The notes: generated by a model not told the origin, from the letters alone. Positions 6,423-16,139 are shown, counted from the stretch's first letter. The stretch: 64,000 nt of DNA from Treponema sp. C6A8 (GCF_000619925.1 NZ_JHVB01000002.1:1-64000), one strand, 5' to 3'. Program-made: numbers and translations.

Positions 6423-9400
6423 TTAAAAATCCGGGTTTTCTTCTTCAGATTTTTTTACGTCTTTCCAAAGGGCGCATCTGCCTTTTTTATGGTTCTTTAC
6501 ATAATAAAGGGCATGGTCTGCATTCATCATAACGCTTGCAAGGTCATAATGCTTTTCAATATCCTGATTTGAACAGAGTCCCATGCTGAAGCCCAGGTAC
6601 TTTTCCGGCGGAATATCTACTGTACCGCCCAGCATGGCTTCCAGTTCAGGAATAAAGAAATCTGCGTCTTCCAGAGCCTTATGAAGGCGGTTGAACATAA
6701 TTGTTCCGTCCTGGCTGCTGGTATCTGTCATTACAACAACAAATTCATCTCCGCCAAAGCGGCTTACAAAGTCTACTGCTCGGCAAACTCTTTTTAAGAG
6801 GCGGGCAAAGCTTGCAATTAAAAGGTCTCCGGCTTCGTGGCCAAAGTTGTCGTTATAATACTTAAAGTTATCAAGGTCTATAAAGGCAATGGTTTCTACT
6901 ACAGAGAACTTGCGTTTTGGAGTATAGCGCTGGAGCTTTTCTGACTCATTGGAAATATGTTCCTGCAGGGCCCTTCTGTTTTTAAGCAGGGTAAGCAGGT
7001 CTGTAGAAGAAAGATATACCAGATGCTCTTCCTGCCTTATCATTACTATCTGAGCCTGAATGTTGGAAATGGCAAGGTTTAACACATTGAGCATTTCCAT
7101 AGACATTTGGGTATGGCGGCCTGGAACAATAATCATTCCACCCACAAAGTCGAACTTAGAAAGGTTTCTGAAGTACTGGTGGAATACATTGTCGTAGGTA
7201 AGAAGGGTCTGAAGCTCTTCACTAGCCTGCTGGTAAAGTTCATCCCAGCGGGCGCCGGAAATTTCATCACCGTCGTTTCCGCTTGAAGCGGCAAGAAGCT
7301 TCCAGCCGTTTTCTGTATGTTCGGCGATATAAATGTCTTCTGCCATCAGATAATCCATTAAGGTTTGAACAACGCGGTTCAAATATACTTCCAGATTTGA
7401 ATTATCTGAGCTGAAGCTCATAATCTTATTTAAGAACTGATATTCATAAATGCGGGCATGAAGCTGATTCATCAGGCTTTCTTTTTCAATCTTTTCTTCC
7501 AGATATTCCAGATTCAGGTTCAAAGGTTCAAAGTCGCGGATATCAACAAGATATTCGTCTATTGTCATGGAAGATTTGTTCTTTGTGTAATAGGTAAAAT
7601 GATTGTCCCGTGCTATGTCAAAACCAATTTTAATGTATTCTGTAGATTTATCTGTGTAGCCGAATTTCTTAAGGGCATTTGAATACTCATAATAGAAGAA
7701 TACAAGCCTGTGGGTCTGGTGGTAGTGGCCTTCTGAATAGCCGGCAACTGCCTCTTCAAAGGCTTCTTCAGAAAGCCTTATGTTTCCGTCTGAAATAAAA
7801 ACAATGGCCTGCAAGAAGAAATAGAAAGGGCGTTCCAAAGGAGAAATTTCTGTATACTTTTTAGAAAGCATGTTGCAGTTGTTTCTGGCGTGAATAAAGT
7901 CTCCATTATCCAGCTCGATTACCGTTTTATAAAGGGTAATGTCTGCTGAACTTGGAAGTTCCGAAGTTGACTGGGTATTTGAAATGCCCATAAGCTGCAG
8001 GAATCTTGAAATCTTATTAAAAAGAGCGTAGGCAAGTTCAAAATGGCGCGAATAAAAAAGAGCGTAGGCGCAGTTTTTAAGGGTAGAAACAATAGAAGAA
8101 TACTGGGTAACTTCGTAAAGGCGGCCTATAATTGAGTTGATAAGGATATAGGCCTCTGAATAATCTGCATGACAAAGGGCCTCATAAGAAAGTCCGTTAC
8201 GGATATTCAAAAGAGGAGGAAGTTCTCCCATCTGGGTTCTAAGGCGGTTACTTTCATTATAAAGAAGTTTTGCCTGCTCGCTTTCTCCCTTATTAGAACA
8301 GATGATAGCCTTAAAATGTGCCGCAGAGGCAATTTCCGGTATATCGCCAATATGAGAAGCAAGTTTATATACGTCATCCAGGTGATTGATGATAAAGTCG
8401 TAATACTGAGGTTCTGCAGTAACTGTAATTGGCAGGTGGTTGCAGGTGTAAATATAGTTTACTGTGTAGCCGGATTCCTTTAATACCTTAAGGGCACGCT
8501 CGTAAAGCTCAAGGTAAGAGGCAACATCATAGCATTCTGTACAAAGGTACTCCATCATTACGCCAAGAGGATAGAGTTCTTTTATGCATTCTTCCTGGGC
8601 AATCTGCTGTACCAGAAGGGAATATTTTAAGCCCTGTTTTAAGTTGCGTTTTTTGAAGAATACTTTTGCAAGGAAAAGGTAAATATCGCAGGCAACTGCA
8701 TCATTTTTTGAGCTTTCTATTACGTTGTTAAAGTAGAGGACTGCTTCATCCAGGTCGCCGTTATAGTAGTAGGAAAGTCCTATTTCCTTATAGACCATGC
8801 GGATCTGTTCCGGGAAGAAATTATGGGTTCCTGAATATTTTACAAAGAAGTCTGCAAAGCGCTTGTTTTCACTGATTGCAAGAAAGTTACGGTTATTAAT
8901 AAAAATATCCATTACTTCAGAAAAAACATAGTCACGGTCGTACTTGTTTTTTGGTTTATCTGAATAAAGAGTTCTGTCACTTTCATCGCAGATATTTAAA
9001 TAATTAAGTTCCAGCTGTTTGTCATTAAAATAAGCCTTTAGCGGTTCAGAAAGGAAGTCATCTCCCAGGGTATCAAAACAGAAGGCTACCGAACATTTAA
9101 TATCTGATTTTTCAAAATCACGCAGAATATCAAAAGCTTCATCACCCATATACTGGGCGTTTAAAATTAAAAAGCTTCCGCTGGAAATTTCTTCCATAAT
9201 GGAAATGATAGTCTGACGCATGGTGCGTTTTTCAAAAGTGATGTTATCAGAAATAAAAATATCGTAGCGCTTGTCTACGCAGCCGTTTTTCAAAAAGGAG
9301 CGGAAGGTCTTTTTCTGAGGGAAATAACAGAAGTCGTCCAGAAGAGTTTCAGAAATATTAAAGGTAGACATCATTTTTAGAAATGGCGAAAGAGGACTGA

Positions 9401-9596
9401 AATCTTCTGCCATATCAATAATGGTCATGTCCGAATCTTCAAATAAAAGAGGAAGGTCTTTTAAATATTCAGAAGTACCAGAAAGAAACTTCACCTGAAA
9501 CTGAGGATCGTCTACAAACTCTTTTATTACCGAGGCCTGAACTTCTGAAAGATGCTTTATCTTCTGTTTCTGTTTTTTAAAGGCAAATTTTTTCAA
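6423..9596 (-). CDS. Large TPR/GAF-type diguanylate cyclase
   Basis: A 1057-residue cytosolic protein. Residues about 1-220 resemble no domain I can name. About 230-690 are helical repeats with TPR-like pairs (for example EIGLSYYYNGDLDEAVLYFNN). A GAF-like region lies at about 705-850. A C-terminal GGDEF domain occupies about 875-1045. GGDEF is intact at residues 948-952, and RAVD sits five residues upstream as an RxxD product-inhibition site, so c-di-GMP synthesis with feedback inhibition is expected. FIDLDNFKYYNDNFGHEAGD is the usual first metal/substrate block. Its start overlaps the end of hisC by 20 bases, implying translational coupling to an unrelated metabolic gene. The input signal is unknown. 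Confidence 0.85.
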   Translation of the reverse strand: MKKFAFKKQKQKIKHLSEVQASVIKEFVDDPQFQVKFLSGTSEYLKDLPLLFEDSDMTIIDMAEDFSPLSPFLKMMSTFNISETLLDDFCYFPQKKTFRSFLKNGCVDKRYDIFISDNITFEKRTMRQTIISIMEEISSGSFLILNAQYMGDEAFDILRDFEKSDIKCSVAFCFDTLGDDFLSEPLKAYFNDKQLELNYLNICDESDRTLYSDKPKNKYDRDYVFSEVMDIFINNRNFLAISENKRFADFFVKYSGTHNFFPEQIRMVYKEIGLSYYYNGDLDEAVLYFNNVIESSKNDAVACDIYLFLAKVFFKKRNLKQGLKYSLLVQQIAQEECIKELYPLGVMMEYLCTECYDVASYLELYERALKVLKESGYTVNYIYTCNHLPITVTAEPQYYDFIINHLDDVYKLASHIGDIPEIASAAHFKAIICSNKGESEQAKLLYNESNRLRTQMGELPPLLNIRNGLSYEALCHADYSEAYILINSIIGRLYEVTQYSSIVSTLKNCAYALFYSRHFELAYALFNKISRFLQLMGISNTQSTSELPSSADITLYKTVIELDNGDFIHARNNCNMLSKKYTEISPLERPFYFFLQAIVFISDGNIRLSEEAFEEAVAGYSEGHYHQTHRLVFFYYEYSNALKKFGYTDKSTEYIKIGFDIARDNHFTYYTKNKSSMTIDEYLVDIRDFEPLNLNLEYLEEKIEKESLMNQLHARIYEYQFLNKIMSFSSDNSNLEVYLNRVVQTLMDYLMAEDIYIAEHTENGWKLLAASSGNDGDEISGARWDELYQQASEELQTLLTYDNVFHQYFRNLSKFDFVGGMIIVPGRHTQMSMEMLNVLNLAISNIQAQIVMIRQEEHLVYLSSTDLLTLLKNRRALQEHISNESEKLQRYTPKRKFSVVETIAFIDLDNFKYYNDNFGHEAGDLLIASFARLLKRVCRAVDFVSRFGGDEFVVVMTDTSSQDGTIMFNRLHKALEDADFFIPELEAMLGGTVDIPPEKYLGFSMGLCSNQDIEKHYDLASVMMNADHALYYVKNHKKGRCALWKDVKKSEEENPDF

Positions 9597-10734
9597 TTGC
9601 GATTTTTAATTTCTCCATCTGATCTTTTGTGCCAATCGTAATTCGCACAAAGTCTTCTATTCCAGCTGTGTTGAAGTGGCGGATTAAAATGCCCTGCTCT
9701 TTTACACGGCGGTAAAGGTCAACGCCGGCAATTCCGTCTTTTTTAGCAAAGAGGAAGTTTGTCTGAGATTTTAAAACGTAGAAACCTTTGTCTTTTAAAA
9801 AATTATAAAACGAGTCTCGCTCATCCGCAACCTTTTTTGCGCATTCTGCGTAGTAGGCAGGATTTAAGCAGGCAGCTGTACCGGCAACCTGAGCAACGGC
9901 GTCAATCGGGAAGTGGTTTACGCTGTTTTTTACTGTTGTTACCACGTTTACAAGCTCAGGATTTGCTACAATGTAGCCAAGGCGCATACCGGCCCCGCAA
10001 AGGCTCTTAGAGAATGTTCTTACAATTACAAGATTTTTGAACTCTTCAATCAAAGGAATGCATGATTCTCCGCCAAAATCTACGTATGCTTCGTCTACAA
10101 TAAAGATTTCATCTGATGAAGCTGATTTGAGCATTTCGCGTACCTGTGCGCGGGTAAGTCCCAGGCCTGTAGGTGCGTTAGGGTTTGCAAAAATGATTCC
10201 GCCCTTATTTCCACCGGCACGTTTAAGCATTTCCTCAGTATCCAGCGTCCAGTCAGCACGCAAAGGAACATTATCCATCGGGATATTGTAAAAGCCTGCG
10301 TAAACAGGATAGAAGCTGTATGTAAACTGAGGCATTACAAACTTCTTTGAAGAGTCAAAGAAGGCATAAAATACAAAAGAAAGAACTTCGTCACTGCCGT
10401 TTCCGCTGTAAATCATTTCCGGAGTTACAGTGAATGGGATTTTGTCTTCCGGCGCTGGGGTAACCTTGCCGCCTTCAACCTTTGCACGGCAGAGAACGCT
10501 GCCTGTCTTATTGAGCATATCTGCAATTGCAGCGTGAAGCTCGTTTGAATCAGGATCTGGGTAAACTCCCAGTTTTTCCGGGTGATTCTGAACAAAATCA
10601 ATTACCGCTTTCTGCACTTCCGGGCTTGGCGGATAAGGATTTTCGTTTGCATTAATTTTTATATAGTCTCTGTCTTTAGGCTGTTCACCCGGAACATATG
10701 GGTGAAGACCCTGCATACGGCTTGATGTTAGCAT
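9577..10734 (-). CDS. hisC: Histidinol-phosphate aminotransferase
   Basis: A 385-residue fold-type I PLP aminotransferase. Visible family features are INANENPYPPSP near the N-terminus, YSGNGSDEVLSFVF, FANPNAPTGLGL, IVDEAYVDFGG and the PLP-lysine block RTFSKSLCGAGMRLGY, with the C-terminal FVRITIGT. It converts imidazole-acetol phosphate and glutamate to histidinol phosphate. No other his genes are nearby; orphan hisC-type enzymes may serve aromatic or histidine metabolism, so the exact substrate is uncertain. An insertion of about 25 residues near residues 75-100 (EGGKVTPAPEDK) is unusual. It follows argS by 31 bases on the same strand. Confidence 0.85.
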   Translation of the reverse strand: MLTSSRMQGLHPYVPGEQPKDRDYIKINANENPYPPSPEVQKAVIDFVQNHPEKLGVYPDPDSNELHAAIADMLNKTGSVLCRAKVEGGKVTPAPEDKIPFTVTPEMIYSGNGSDEVLSFVFYAFFDSSKKFVMPQFTYSFYPVYAGFYNIPMDNVPLRADWTLDTEEMLKRAGGNKGGIIFANPNAPTGLGLTRAQVREMLKSASSDEIFIVDEAYVDFGGESCIPLIEEFKNLVIVRTFSKSLCGAGMRLGYIVANPELVNVVTTVKNSVNHFPIDAVAQVAGTAACLNPAYYAECAKKVADERDSFYNFLKDKGFYVLKSQTNFLFAKKDGIAGVDLYRRVKEQGILIRHFNTAGIEDFVRITIGTKDQMEKLKIAIEKICL

Positions 10735-10765
10735 AAGTGTCTCCTAAACGTGCCGATAACGGCAC

Positions 10766-12589
10766 TTACATACGTTCCAAATATGGAACCAATACCAGAT
10801 TCATTGCATTCTTCATAACCTGAAGAGTACATTCTGCAAGATAAAGGCGGGCTGCGGCAACTTTCTTGTCATCAGCATTCATAATCGAACAGTTCTGGTA
10901 GAACTTACTGAAAAGCTTGCTTGTTTCGTAAAGGTAAGCTGCCATTACGCTTGAATCAAGATTTTCTGCAGCCTTCTGAACAGTTGCAGGGTAATCTCCA
11001 AGCTGCTTGATAAGCTCCCATTCTTCAGCTGCCTTCAAAAGTGCAACGCCCTCTGCCGAATAATCAGCTTTCATGCCTGCTTCTGCAGCCTTTCCAAGAA
11101 TTGAGTTAATGCGGGCTCCCATGTACTGAAGGTAAGGTCCTGTATTTCCATTAAAGCTCAAAGATTCTTCCGGATTAAAGAGCATGTCCTTAATTGGAGT
11201 TGCCTGCAAAAGATAATAATGAAGCGCACCCAAAGCTACTTTTTCTGCAACATCATCTGCGTCCCCTACATCGCCATCGCGACCACGTTCCTTAATTGCT
11301 TCCAGAGCCTGAGCGTGCAAAGAATCAATCAAATCATCAGCATCAACGATTGTACCTTCGCGGCTCTTCATACGTCCGCTTGGAAGGTTTACAAGACCGT
11401 AGCTAAGGTGATAAAGCTTGTCTGCCCATTCAAAGCCAAGCTTCTTCAAAATATGGAAGAGAATCTTAAAGTGGTAATTCTGCTCGCTTGCAACAACGTA
11501 AACCAGCTGATTAAAAGCCCAGTCGTCGTGGCGGCTGATAGCAGTTCCAATATCCTGAGTAATATAAACAGAAGTTCCGTCCTTGCGGAGAAGAACTTTT
11601 TCGTGATTGTCTTCGTCTTTTCCCTTGCCGACAACGTCTGTTACGTCAATGCGGACAGAACCGTCATCAGCCTTAAAGAATACGCCTTTTTCAAGACCTT
11701 TAAGGATTTCGTCCTTACCCTTAAGGTAGGTTTCGCTTTCCATGTAAAGTTTATCAAAAGAAACACCTGTGCGGGCATAAGTTTCCTTTACACCTTCCAG
11801 AGTCCAGTCGTTCATCTTCTGCCAGAGGGCGCGAACTTCAGGGTCCCCCTGCTCCCATTTAATGAGCATATCTTCTGCCATCTGATTAGCTTCAGGATGA
11901 GCTGTTTCAGGCTTGTCTTTTTCGCCCTTAAGATAGCGGTCAAATTCAATATAGCACTGGCCTACAAAGTGGTCACCCTTCATTCCAAGGCTTTCCGGAG
12001 TATCGCCCTTTGCCTCGTGGAAGAGTTTATATGCCAGCATAGATTTACAGATGTGAACACCGCGGTTATTGATAAGGTCTACCTTGTAAACCTCAGCGCC
12101 CGCAGCCTTCAAAATGCGGCTTACAGATTCACCAAGAGCATCGTTACGCAAATGTCCCAGGTGAAGCGGTTTATTTGTATTTGGAGAAGAATATTCAACC
12201 ATTACGCGGCGACCAGCCAGAGGCTTTTTACCGTCAGAGCCGAAAGAACCGTATTCGTCTTTCTGAGCGCGGATTGCATCCAAAATACCTGCAGCGCTTC
12301 CTGCCTTATCAAGCTTTACGTTTACGTAAGGGCCAACAGCAAGGAATTCACCGATTGATTTATCTGTAATAAGCTTTGCAACCTCTGCAGCAATCTGAGG
12401 AGGTGCCATATGAAGTGATTTTGCAAATGCAAATAGAGGAACTCCAAGGTCTCCCATTTCTGGTTTTGGCGGGGTTACAACCTGAATATTTTCTTCTTTT
12501 GCAAGCTCTGCTTCCGGAGCTTTTGCCTTAATAAACTCATTAAGAGCCGCACAAACAACCTTGCGGCATACTGATTTTGCATCTGCCAT
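10766..12589 (-). CDS. argS: Arginyl-tRNA synthetase
   Basis: A 607-residue class I aminoacyl-tRNA synthetase. The N-terminal additional domain (about residues 1-110) is followed by the HIGH-type block VEYSSPNTNKPLHLGHLRND, the LINNRGVHICKSMLAY region and the KMSKS-equivalent GRMKSREGTIV. The C-terminal DALR-type anticodon-binding domain includes MGARINSIL and the ending NLVLVPYLERM. It charges tRNA-Arg in the cytosol. AGGGA upstream of the ATG serves as ribosome site. It is the first gene of the leftward argS-hisC-GGDEF-phosphoesterase run and is divergent from the metal ABC operon. Confidence 0.96.
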   Translation of the reverse strand: MADAKSVCRKVVCAALNEFIKAKAPEAELAKEENIQVVTPPKPEMGDLGVPLFAFAKSLHMAPPQIAAEVAKLITDKSIGEFLAVGPYVNVKLDKAGSAAGILDAIRAQKDEYGSFGSDGKKPLAGRRVMVEYSSPNTNKPLHLGHLRNDALGESVSRILKAAGAEVYKVDLINNRGVHICKSMLAYKLFHEAKGDTPESLGMKGDHFVGQCYIEFDRYLKGEKDKPETAHPEANQMAEDMLIKWEQGDPEVRALWQKMNDWTLEGVKETYARTGVSFDKLYMESETYLKGKDEILKGLEKGVFFKADDGSVRIDVTDVVGKGKDEDNHEKVLLRKDGTSVYITQDIGTAISRHDDWAFNQLVYVVASEQNYHFKILFHILKKLGFEWADKLYHLSYGLVNLPSGRMKSREGTIVDADDLIDSLHAQALEAIKERGRDGDVGDADDVAEKVALGALHYYLLQATPIKDMLFNPEESLSFNGNTGPYLQYMGARINSILGKAAEAGMKADYSAEGVALLKAAEEWELIKQLGDYPATVQKAAENLDSSVMAAYLYETSKLFSKFYQNCSIMNADDKKVAAARLYLAECTLQVMKNAMNLVLVPYLERM

Positions 12590-12633
12590 ATAATAATCCC
12601 TAGTCTAAAATAAATTTCTTCTATTTTATTGAT

Positions 12634-12686
12634 TTGACACAAGGCACGCAATATGATTTAATAAGGCAATTTGATAATGATTATCA
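12634..12686 (+). promoter_or_regulatory. Promoter with Fur-family 7-1-7 operator
   Basis: TTGACA (12634-12639) and TTTAAT (12657-12662) are 17 bases apart. TGATAATGATTATCA at 12672-12686 is a perfect 7-1-7 inverted repeat, the core recognised by Fur/Zur/PerR repressors. It covers the predicted transcription start, so metal-loaded repressor would block initiation. The ABC genes begin 40 bases later. Confidence 0.8.
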
Positions 12687-12725
12687 GTTTTTACTGCTGA
12701 CAACATTTACCATTTAGGAAGGCAC

Positions 12726-13421
12726 ATGGCACAATTGACATGCGAGCACCTTACTTTAGGCTACAACTCGCGCATTATAATAGAAGATTTAAACTTTTCT
12801 ATTAGTAAAGGAAACTATCTCTGCATAATCGGCGAAAATGGTTCGGGAAAAACCACCCTGATGAAGACGCTTTTGCGCCTGCATAAACCAATTTCCGGCC
12901 GCATTATCACAGGGGACGGCCTTCTTCCGGATGAAATAGGCTATCTTCCCCAGCAGACTCAGGTTCAAAAGGACTTTCCTGCGAGTGTAAGGGAAATTGT
13001 TCTTTCAGGCTGCCAGTCCCGCTGCGGACGCCGTCCATTCTATACAAAAGAAGAAAAGCTTCTTGCCGCAGAAAACATGGAAAAAATGGGCATTACAGAA
13101 TTTGCAAAACGCTGTTACCGCGAACTTTCAGGCGGTCAGCAGCAGAGAGTCCTCTTAGCCCGCGCCCTCTGTGCCACTCAAAAAATGCTGCTTCTGGACG
13201 AGCCAGTTTCCGGCCTGGATCCGATTGTTACAGAAGAAATGTACCGCCTCATCCAGCAGCTGAACAAAGATGGAATTACAATCATCATGATTTCTCATGA
13301 CATTCAGGCCGCAATGAAGTACGCAAGCCACATTCTGCACATTGGCGACCAGAACTTCTTTGGAGAAAAAGAAATCTTCCGCCAGAAAATTCCGCAGACA
13401 ACAAGGATTAAATTTTTATGA
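12726..13421 (+). CDS. znuC: Zinc/manganese-type ABC transporter ATP-binding protein
   Basis: A 231-residue ABC ATPase of the metal (family 9, ZnuC/TroB-like) group. It shows Walker A GENGSGKTT near residue 38, the Q-loop in GYLPQQTQ, signature LSGGQQQRVLLARAL, Walker B LLLDEPVSGLD and H-loop MISHD. It energises import of Zn or Mn through the adjacent membrane protein. The permease start overlaps its stop by 4 bases. The Fur-type box upstream indicates metal-responsive repression. No binding-protein gene accompanies the pair, so that subunit must be encoded elsewhere. Zn versus Mn or Fe cannot be decided from sequence. Confidence 0.82.
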   Translation: MAQLTCEHLTLGYNSRIIIEDLNFSISKGNYLCIIGENGSGKTTLMKTLLRLHKPISGRIITGDGLLPDEIGYLPQQTQVQKDFPASVREIVLSGCQSRCGRRPFYTKEEKLLAAENMEKMGITEFAKRCYRELSGGQQQRVLLARALCATQKMLLLDEPVSGLDPIVTEEMYRLIQQLNKDGITIIMISHDIQAAMKYASHILHIGDQNFFGEKEIFRQKIPQTTRIKFL

Positions 13422-14254
13422 TAGAAACCTTAGTACAGTATTTTTCATTTCCCTTTGTACGCTATGCCTTTATTGTAGGCGTTTTAATTGCTCTCTGCTC
13501 TTCCCTTCTGGGAGTAACATTGGTCCTCAAACGCTTCAGCTTTATCGGCGACGGACTTTCTCACGTAGCCTTTGGCGGAATTGCAATTGCAAGTGTTCTC
13601 AATCTTTCTAACAACATGTACCTGGTTCTTCCCCTCACAATTTTAAGCGCCATCCTTTTACTCCGCGCCGGAAAAGACACAAAAATCCAGGGCGATGCTT
13701 CAATTGCAATGATTTCTGTAGGAGCCCTGGCACTTGGCTACCTTCTTATGAACATTTTTTCAACTTCATCAAACCTTTCGGGCGATGTATGTTCAACCCT
13801 CTTTGGTTCAACTTCAATCCTCACCCTTACAAAAGGCGAAGTTTACCTTTGCAGTCTTCTTTCCCTCTGCGTAATAATAGCCTTCATTCTTTTTTACAAT
13901 AAGATTTTCGCAGTTACCTTTGATCAGGATTTTGCAACCGCAGTCGGAACCCACGCAAGCATCTACAACCTTGCAATCGCAATCATCATCGCAGTAATTA
14001 TCGTACTTGCAATGAACCTTGTAGGCTCGCTTCTTATTTCTGCCCTGGTAATTTTCCCTGCCATTTCTGCAATGCGGGTTTTCAAAAGCTTTTTCTCCGT
14101 AACAATCTGCTCGGCAATTATTTCTGTTACCTGCGCAGTTACAGGCCTTTTAATAGCAATTCTTGCAGGAACCCCGGTTGGAAGCACAATTGTTGCTGCC
14201 GATATTTTTGTATTCCTGGTATTTTACACAATTGAATTTATAAAAGGACGATAA
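13418..14254 (+). CDS. znuB: Zinc/manganese-type ABC transporter permease
   Basis: A 278-residue integral membrane protein of the ABC-3 (ZnuB/TroC) family with seven to nine hydrophobic segments across nearly the whole length. Family blocks include LVLKRFSFIGDGLSHVAFGG near the N-terminus and LVGSLLISALVIFPAISAMR toward the end. It forms the metal channel with the preceding ATPase, whose gene overlaps it by 4 bases. The following lipoprotein gene starts one base after its stop, so all three genes form one operon under the Fur-type operator. Confidence 0.82.
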   Translation: MIETLVQYFSFPFVRYAFIVGVLIALCSSLLGVTLVLKRFSFIGDGLSHVAFGGIAIASVLNLSNNMYLVLPLTILSAILLLRAGKDTKIQGDASIAMISVGALALGYLLMNIFSTSSNLSGDVCSTLFGSTSILTLTKGEVYLCSLLSLCVIIAFILFYNKIFAVTFDQDFATAVGTHASIYNLAIAIIIAVIIVLAMNLVGSLLISALVIFPAISAMRVFKSFFSVTICSAIISVTCAVTGLLIAILAGTPVGSTIVAADIFVFLVFYTIEFIKGR

Positions 14255-14255
14255 G

Positions 14256-14789
14256 ATGAAAGGTCAGGCGGCAAATCTTCTTCCTATATTTTTAATTCTA
14301 CTTCTCTCTGCCGGCTGTAAAGCCAAAGCTCAAATGCAATTGCCGCCCGACCAGACCAGCCTTGAAGAGCCAGTCCGCACACCAGACGACGGAAGCTTTG
14401 GTGCTAAAAGAGAATCGCCTCCCCTTCCTCAGAAATCCGGTAAAATCGACGTTGACCTTACAAAAATGAATGCCAACATGATTTATTCCTACATCTTTGA
14501 AATGATAGTAGAACCGGATAACTACCTTGGAAAAACAATTAAGGTTACAGGCTTTTTCTATTCCGTTGTGGACGAAGAATCTGGCGAACGCTATTACGCC
14601 GTAATCATCCCGGACGCTTTAGCCTGCTGCAAACAGGGAATGGAATTTAAATGGCTTGGAGAGCACTCCTACCCGGAAGACTACCCTGCAGAAAATCAGG
14701 AAATTACAATTACCGGAACCTACAAAACAGAAAGTATGGAAGGCGACATTACCTATTCCTTCCTTGAGGTTTCAGATTTAACCTTCTAG
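14256..14789 (+). CDS. Lipoprotein of the metal-transport operon, YcgQ C-terminal-like
   Basis: A 177-residue protein with a lipoprotein signal ending in LLSAGC (lipidated Cys at residue 21), a Pro-rich linker and a compact domain of about 110 residues. That domain has an OB-like pattern (NYLGKTIKVTGFFYS, NQEITITGTYKTE) and a double-Cys block IIPDALACCKQGMEF. The CC block recalls the C-terminal part of the YcgQ/TIGR03943 proteins, which are linked to zinc regulons in Firmicutes; this similarity is from memory and modest. Its place as third gene of the operon suggests an extracytoplasmic metal-related accessory or chaperone rather than the missing solute-binding protein, for which it is too small. 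Confidence 0.6.
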   Translation: MKGQAANLLPIFLILLLSAGCKAKAQMQLPPDQTSLEEPVRTPDDGSFGAKRESPPLPQKSGKIDVDLTKMNANMIYSYIFEMIVEPDNYLGKTIKVTGFFYSVVDEESGERYYAVIIPDALACCKQGMEFKWLGEHSYPEDYPAENQEITITGTYKTESMEGDITYSFLEVSDLTF

Positions 14790-14815
14790 TTTTTCTTCAC
14801 AAGCTCATAAAACAG

Positions 14816-14845
14816 TTGAACTTTTGACGAACCTTATTTTATATT
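14816..14845 (+). promoter_or_regulatory. Promoter of the dGTPase gene, leaderless arrangement
   Basis: TTGAAC and TATATT are 18 bases apart and the ATG follows the -10 by only 7 bases. There is no convincing Shine-Dalgarno, so transcription would start at or near the start codon. Confidence 0.45.
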
Positions 14846-14852
14846 TAGAAGT

Positions 14853-16139
14853 ATGAAAGATTCCTTCAAAGATTTTGCATGTACAGAAAACAATGAAAAA
14901 TGGGCTCAGGCCAATAAGCGCGAAATAGAACTTTATTCAAGAAATAACGGCATCCGCTCGGAATTTGAGCGCGACTACACAAGAATTCTTCACAGCCAGG
15001 CCTTCCGCCGCCTTAAACATAAAACTCAGGTCTTTTTTGCGCCCCACGATGACCATATCTGTACCAGAATGGAGCACGTTACCCACGTAGCTTCAGTTGC
15101 AACAGAAATTGCAAAATATCTGGGACTTAATCAGGAACTTACCCAGGCCATTGCCATGGGCCACGACATAGGCCACGCGCCATTCGGCCACCACGGAGAA
15201 GACTGCCTCAACAATCTTCTGGAGCAGAAGGAAGGCGCCAATGCCCCTAAAAAATTCTGGCATGAACGCAACTCCCTCTTTTTTGCAGACTACATAGAAA
15301 CGCTGGAAGACCCTAACGGAATCCAAAAGCCTTTGAACCTTACCTACGCTGTCCGCGACGGCCTTATCTGCCACTGCGGAGAAATTGACCAGCAGGGAAT
15401 TAAGCCCCGTAAAGATGCCATAGACCTCTATTCAATGAAGCGGCCGGGTCTTACCCAGCCCTTTACCTGGGAAGGCTGCGTTGTAAAAATTGCAGATAAA
15501 ATTGCCTATCTGGGCCGGGACCTGGAAGACGCCCGCACCTACCACATCATAGACATGACTTCTTACCGCCAGCTGCGAGAAATTGTAGGCAGCACCCTGG
15601 GCTTTGAAAAAAAAGGTGCCCACGCCCTGCGTTCAGGAAAAGCCGTAAACACAACTGTACTCATCAATGACCTTATAGTTGACCTTTGCGAACAGAGCAG
15701 CCCGGAAAAAGGTCTCTGCTTTTCTGATGAATATTTCCGCTTTATCCTTGAGCTTAAAAAGTTCAACTTCAGTCAGATTTACAGCCACTGGCGTCTTAAA
15801 GAATTTGCCATTTACGCAGAAAACATAATCCGCACAATTTACAGAACCCTTTACAAAACCTGGATTTACGCGCAGAACGGAAGGGTTTCTGCCGCCCTCC
15901 GCCTTTACCCTAAACTCTGCAAGACTTTTGAAGAATGGCTTATCAAGCATTCAAACTACAAGGCCTGGAGTTCAGAAAAGCACGACTTTATCAATAAAAA
16001 GCAGATTCTGCGCTTTGATACCCCTGTAGTTTTTGATGTAAATGATGAAGAATCTTTCATTAAGTGCATTATAGAATATATTTCCGGCATGACAGACCAG
16101 TATGCCATTCAGATTTACGAGGAAATCATAACCTTCTAG
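14853..16139 (+). CDS. dgt: Deoxyguanosinetriphosphate triphosphohydrolase
   Basis: A 428-residue HD-domain dNTP triphosphohydrolase. The N-terminal signature RSEFERDYTRILHSQAFRRL followed by KTQVF is diagnostic. The metal-binding HD residues are in CTRMEHVTHVASV (H) and AMGHDIGHAPFGHHGE (HD), with a later D in KIADKIAYLGRDLED. It cleaves dGTP to deoxyguanosine and triphosphate and so adjusts dNTP pools. The length fits the short, non-enterobacterial class. It is convergent with the histidine kinase, with which it overlaps by 4 bases. Confidence 0.9.
   Translation: MKDSFKDFACTENNEKWAQANKREIELYSRNNGIRSEFERDYTRILHSQAFRRLKHKTQVFFAPHDDHICTRMEHVTHVASVATEIAKYLGLNQELTQAIAMGHDIGHAPFGHHGEDCLNNLLEQKEGANAPKKFWHERNSLFFADYIETLEDPNGIQKPLNLTYAVRDGLICHCGEIDQQGIKPRKDAIDLYSMKRPGLTQPFTWEGCVVKIADKIAYLGRDLEDARTYHIIDMTSYRQLREIVGSTLGFEKKGAHALRSGKAVNTTVLINDLIVDLCEQSSPEKGLCFSDEYFRFILELKKFNFSQIYSHWRLKEFAIYAENIIRTIYRTLYKTWIYAQNGRVSAALRLYPKLCKTFEEWLIKHSNYKAWSSEKHDFINKKQILRFDTPVVFDVNDEESFIKCIIEYISGMTDQYAIQIYEEIITF

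Noticed and set aside
11219-12358. Long plus-strand reading frame of 379 codons opposite argS
   Set aside because: It lies wholly inside the clear argS gene, has no ribosome site, and its protein looks like antisense noise.
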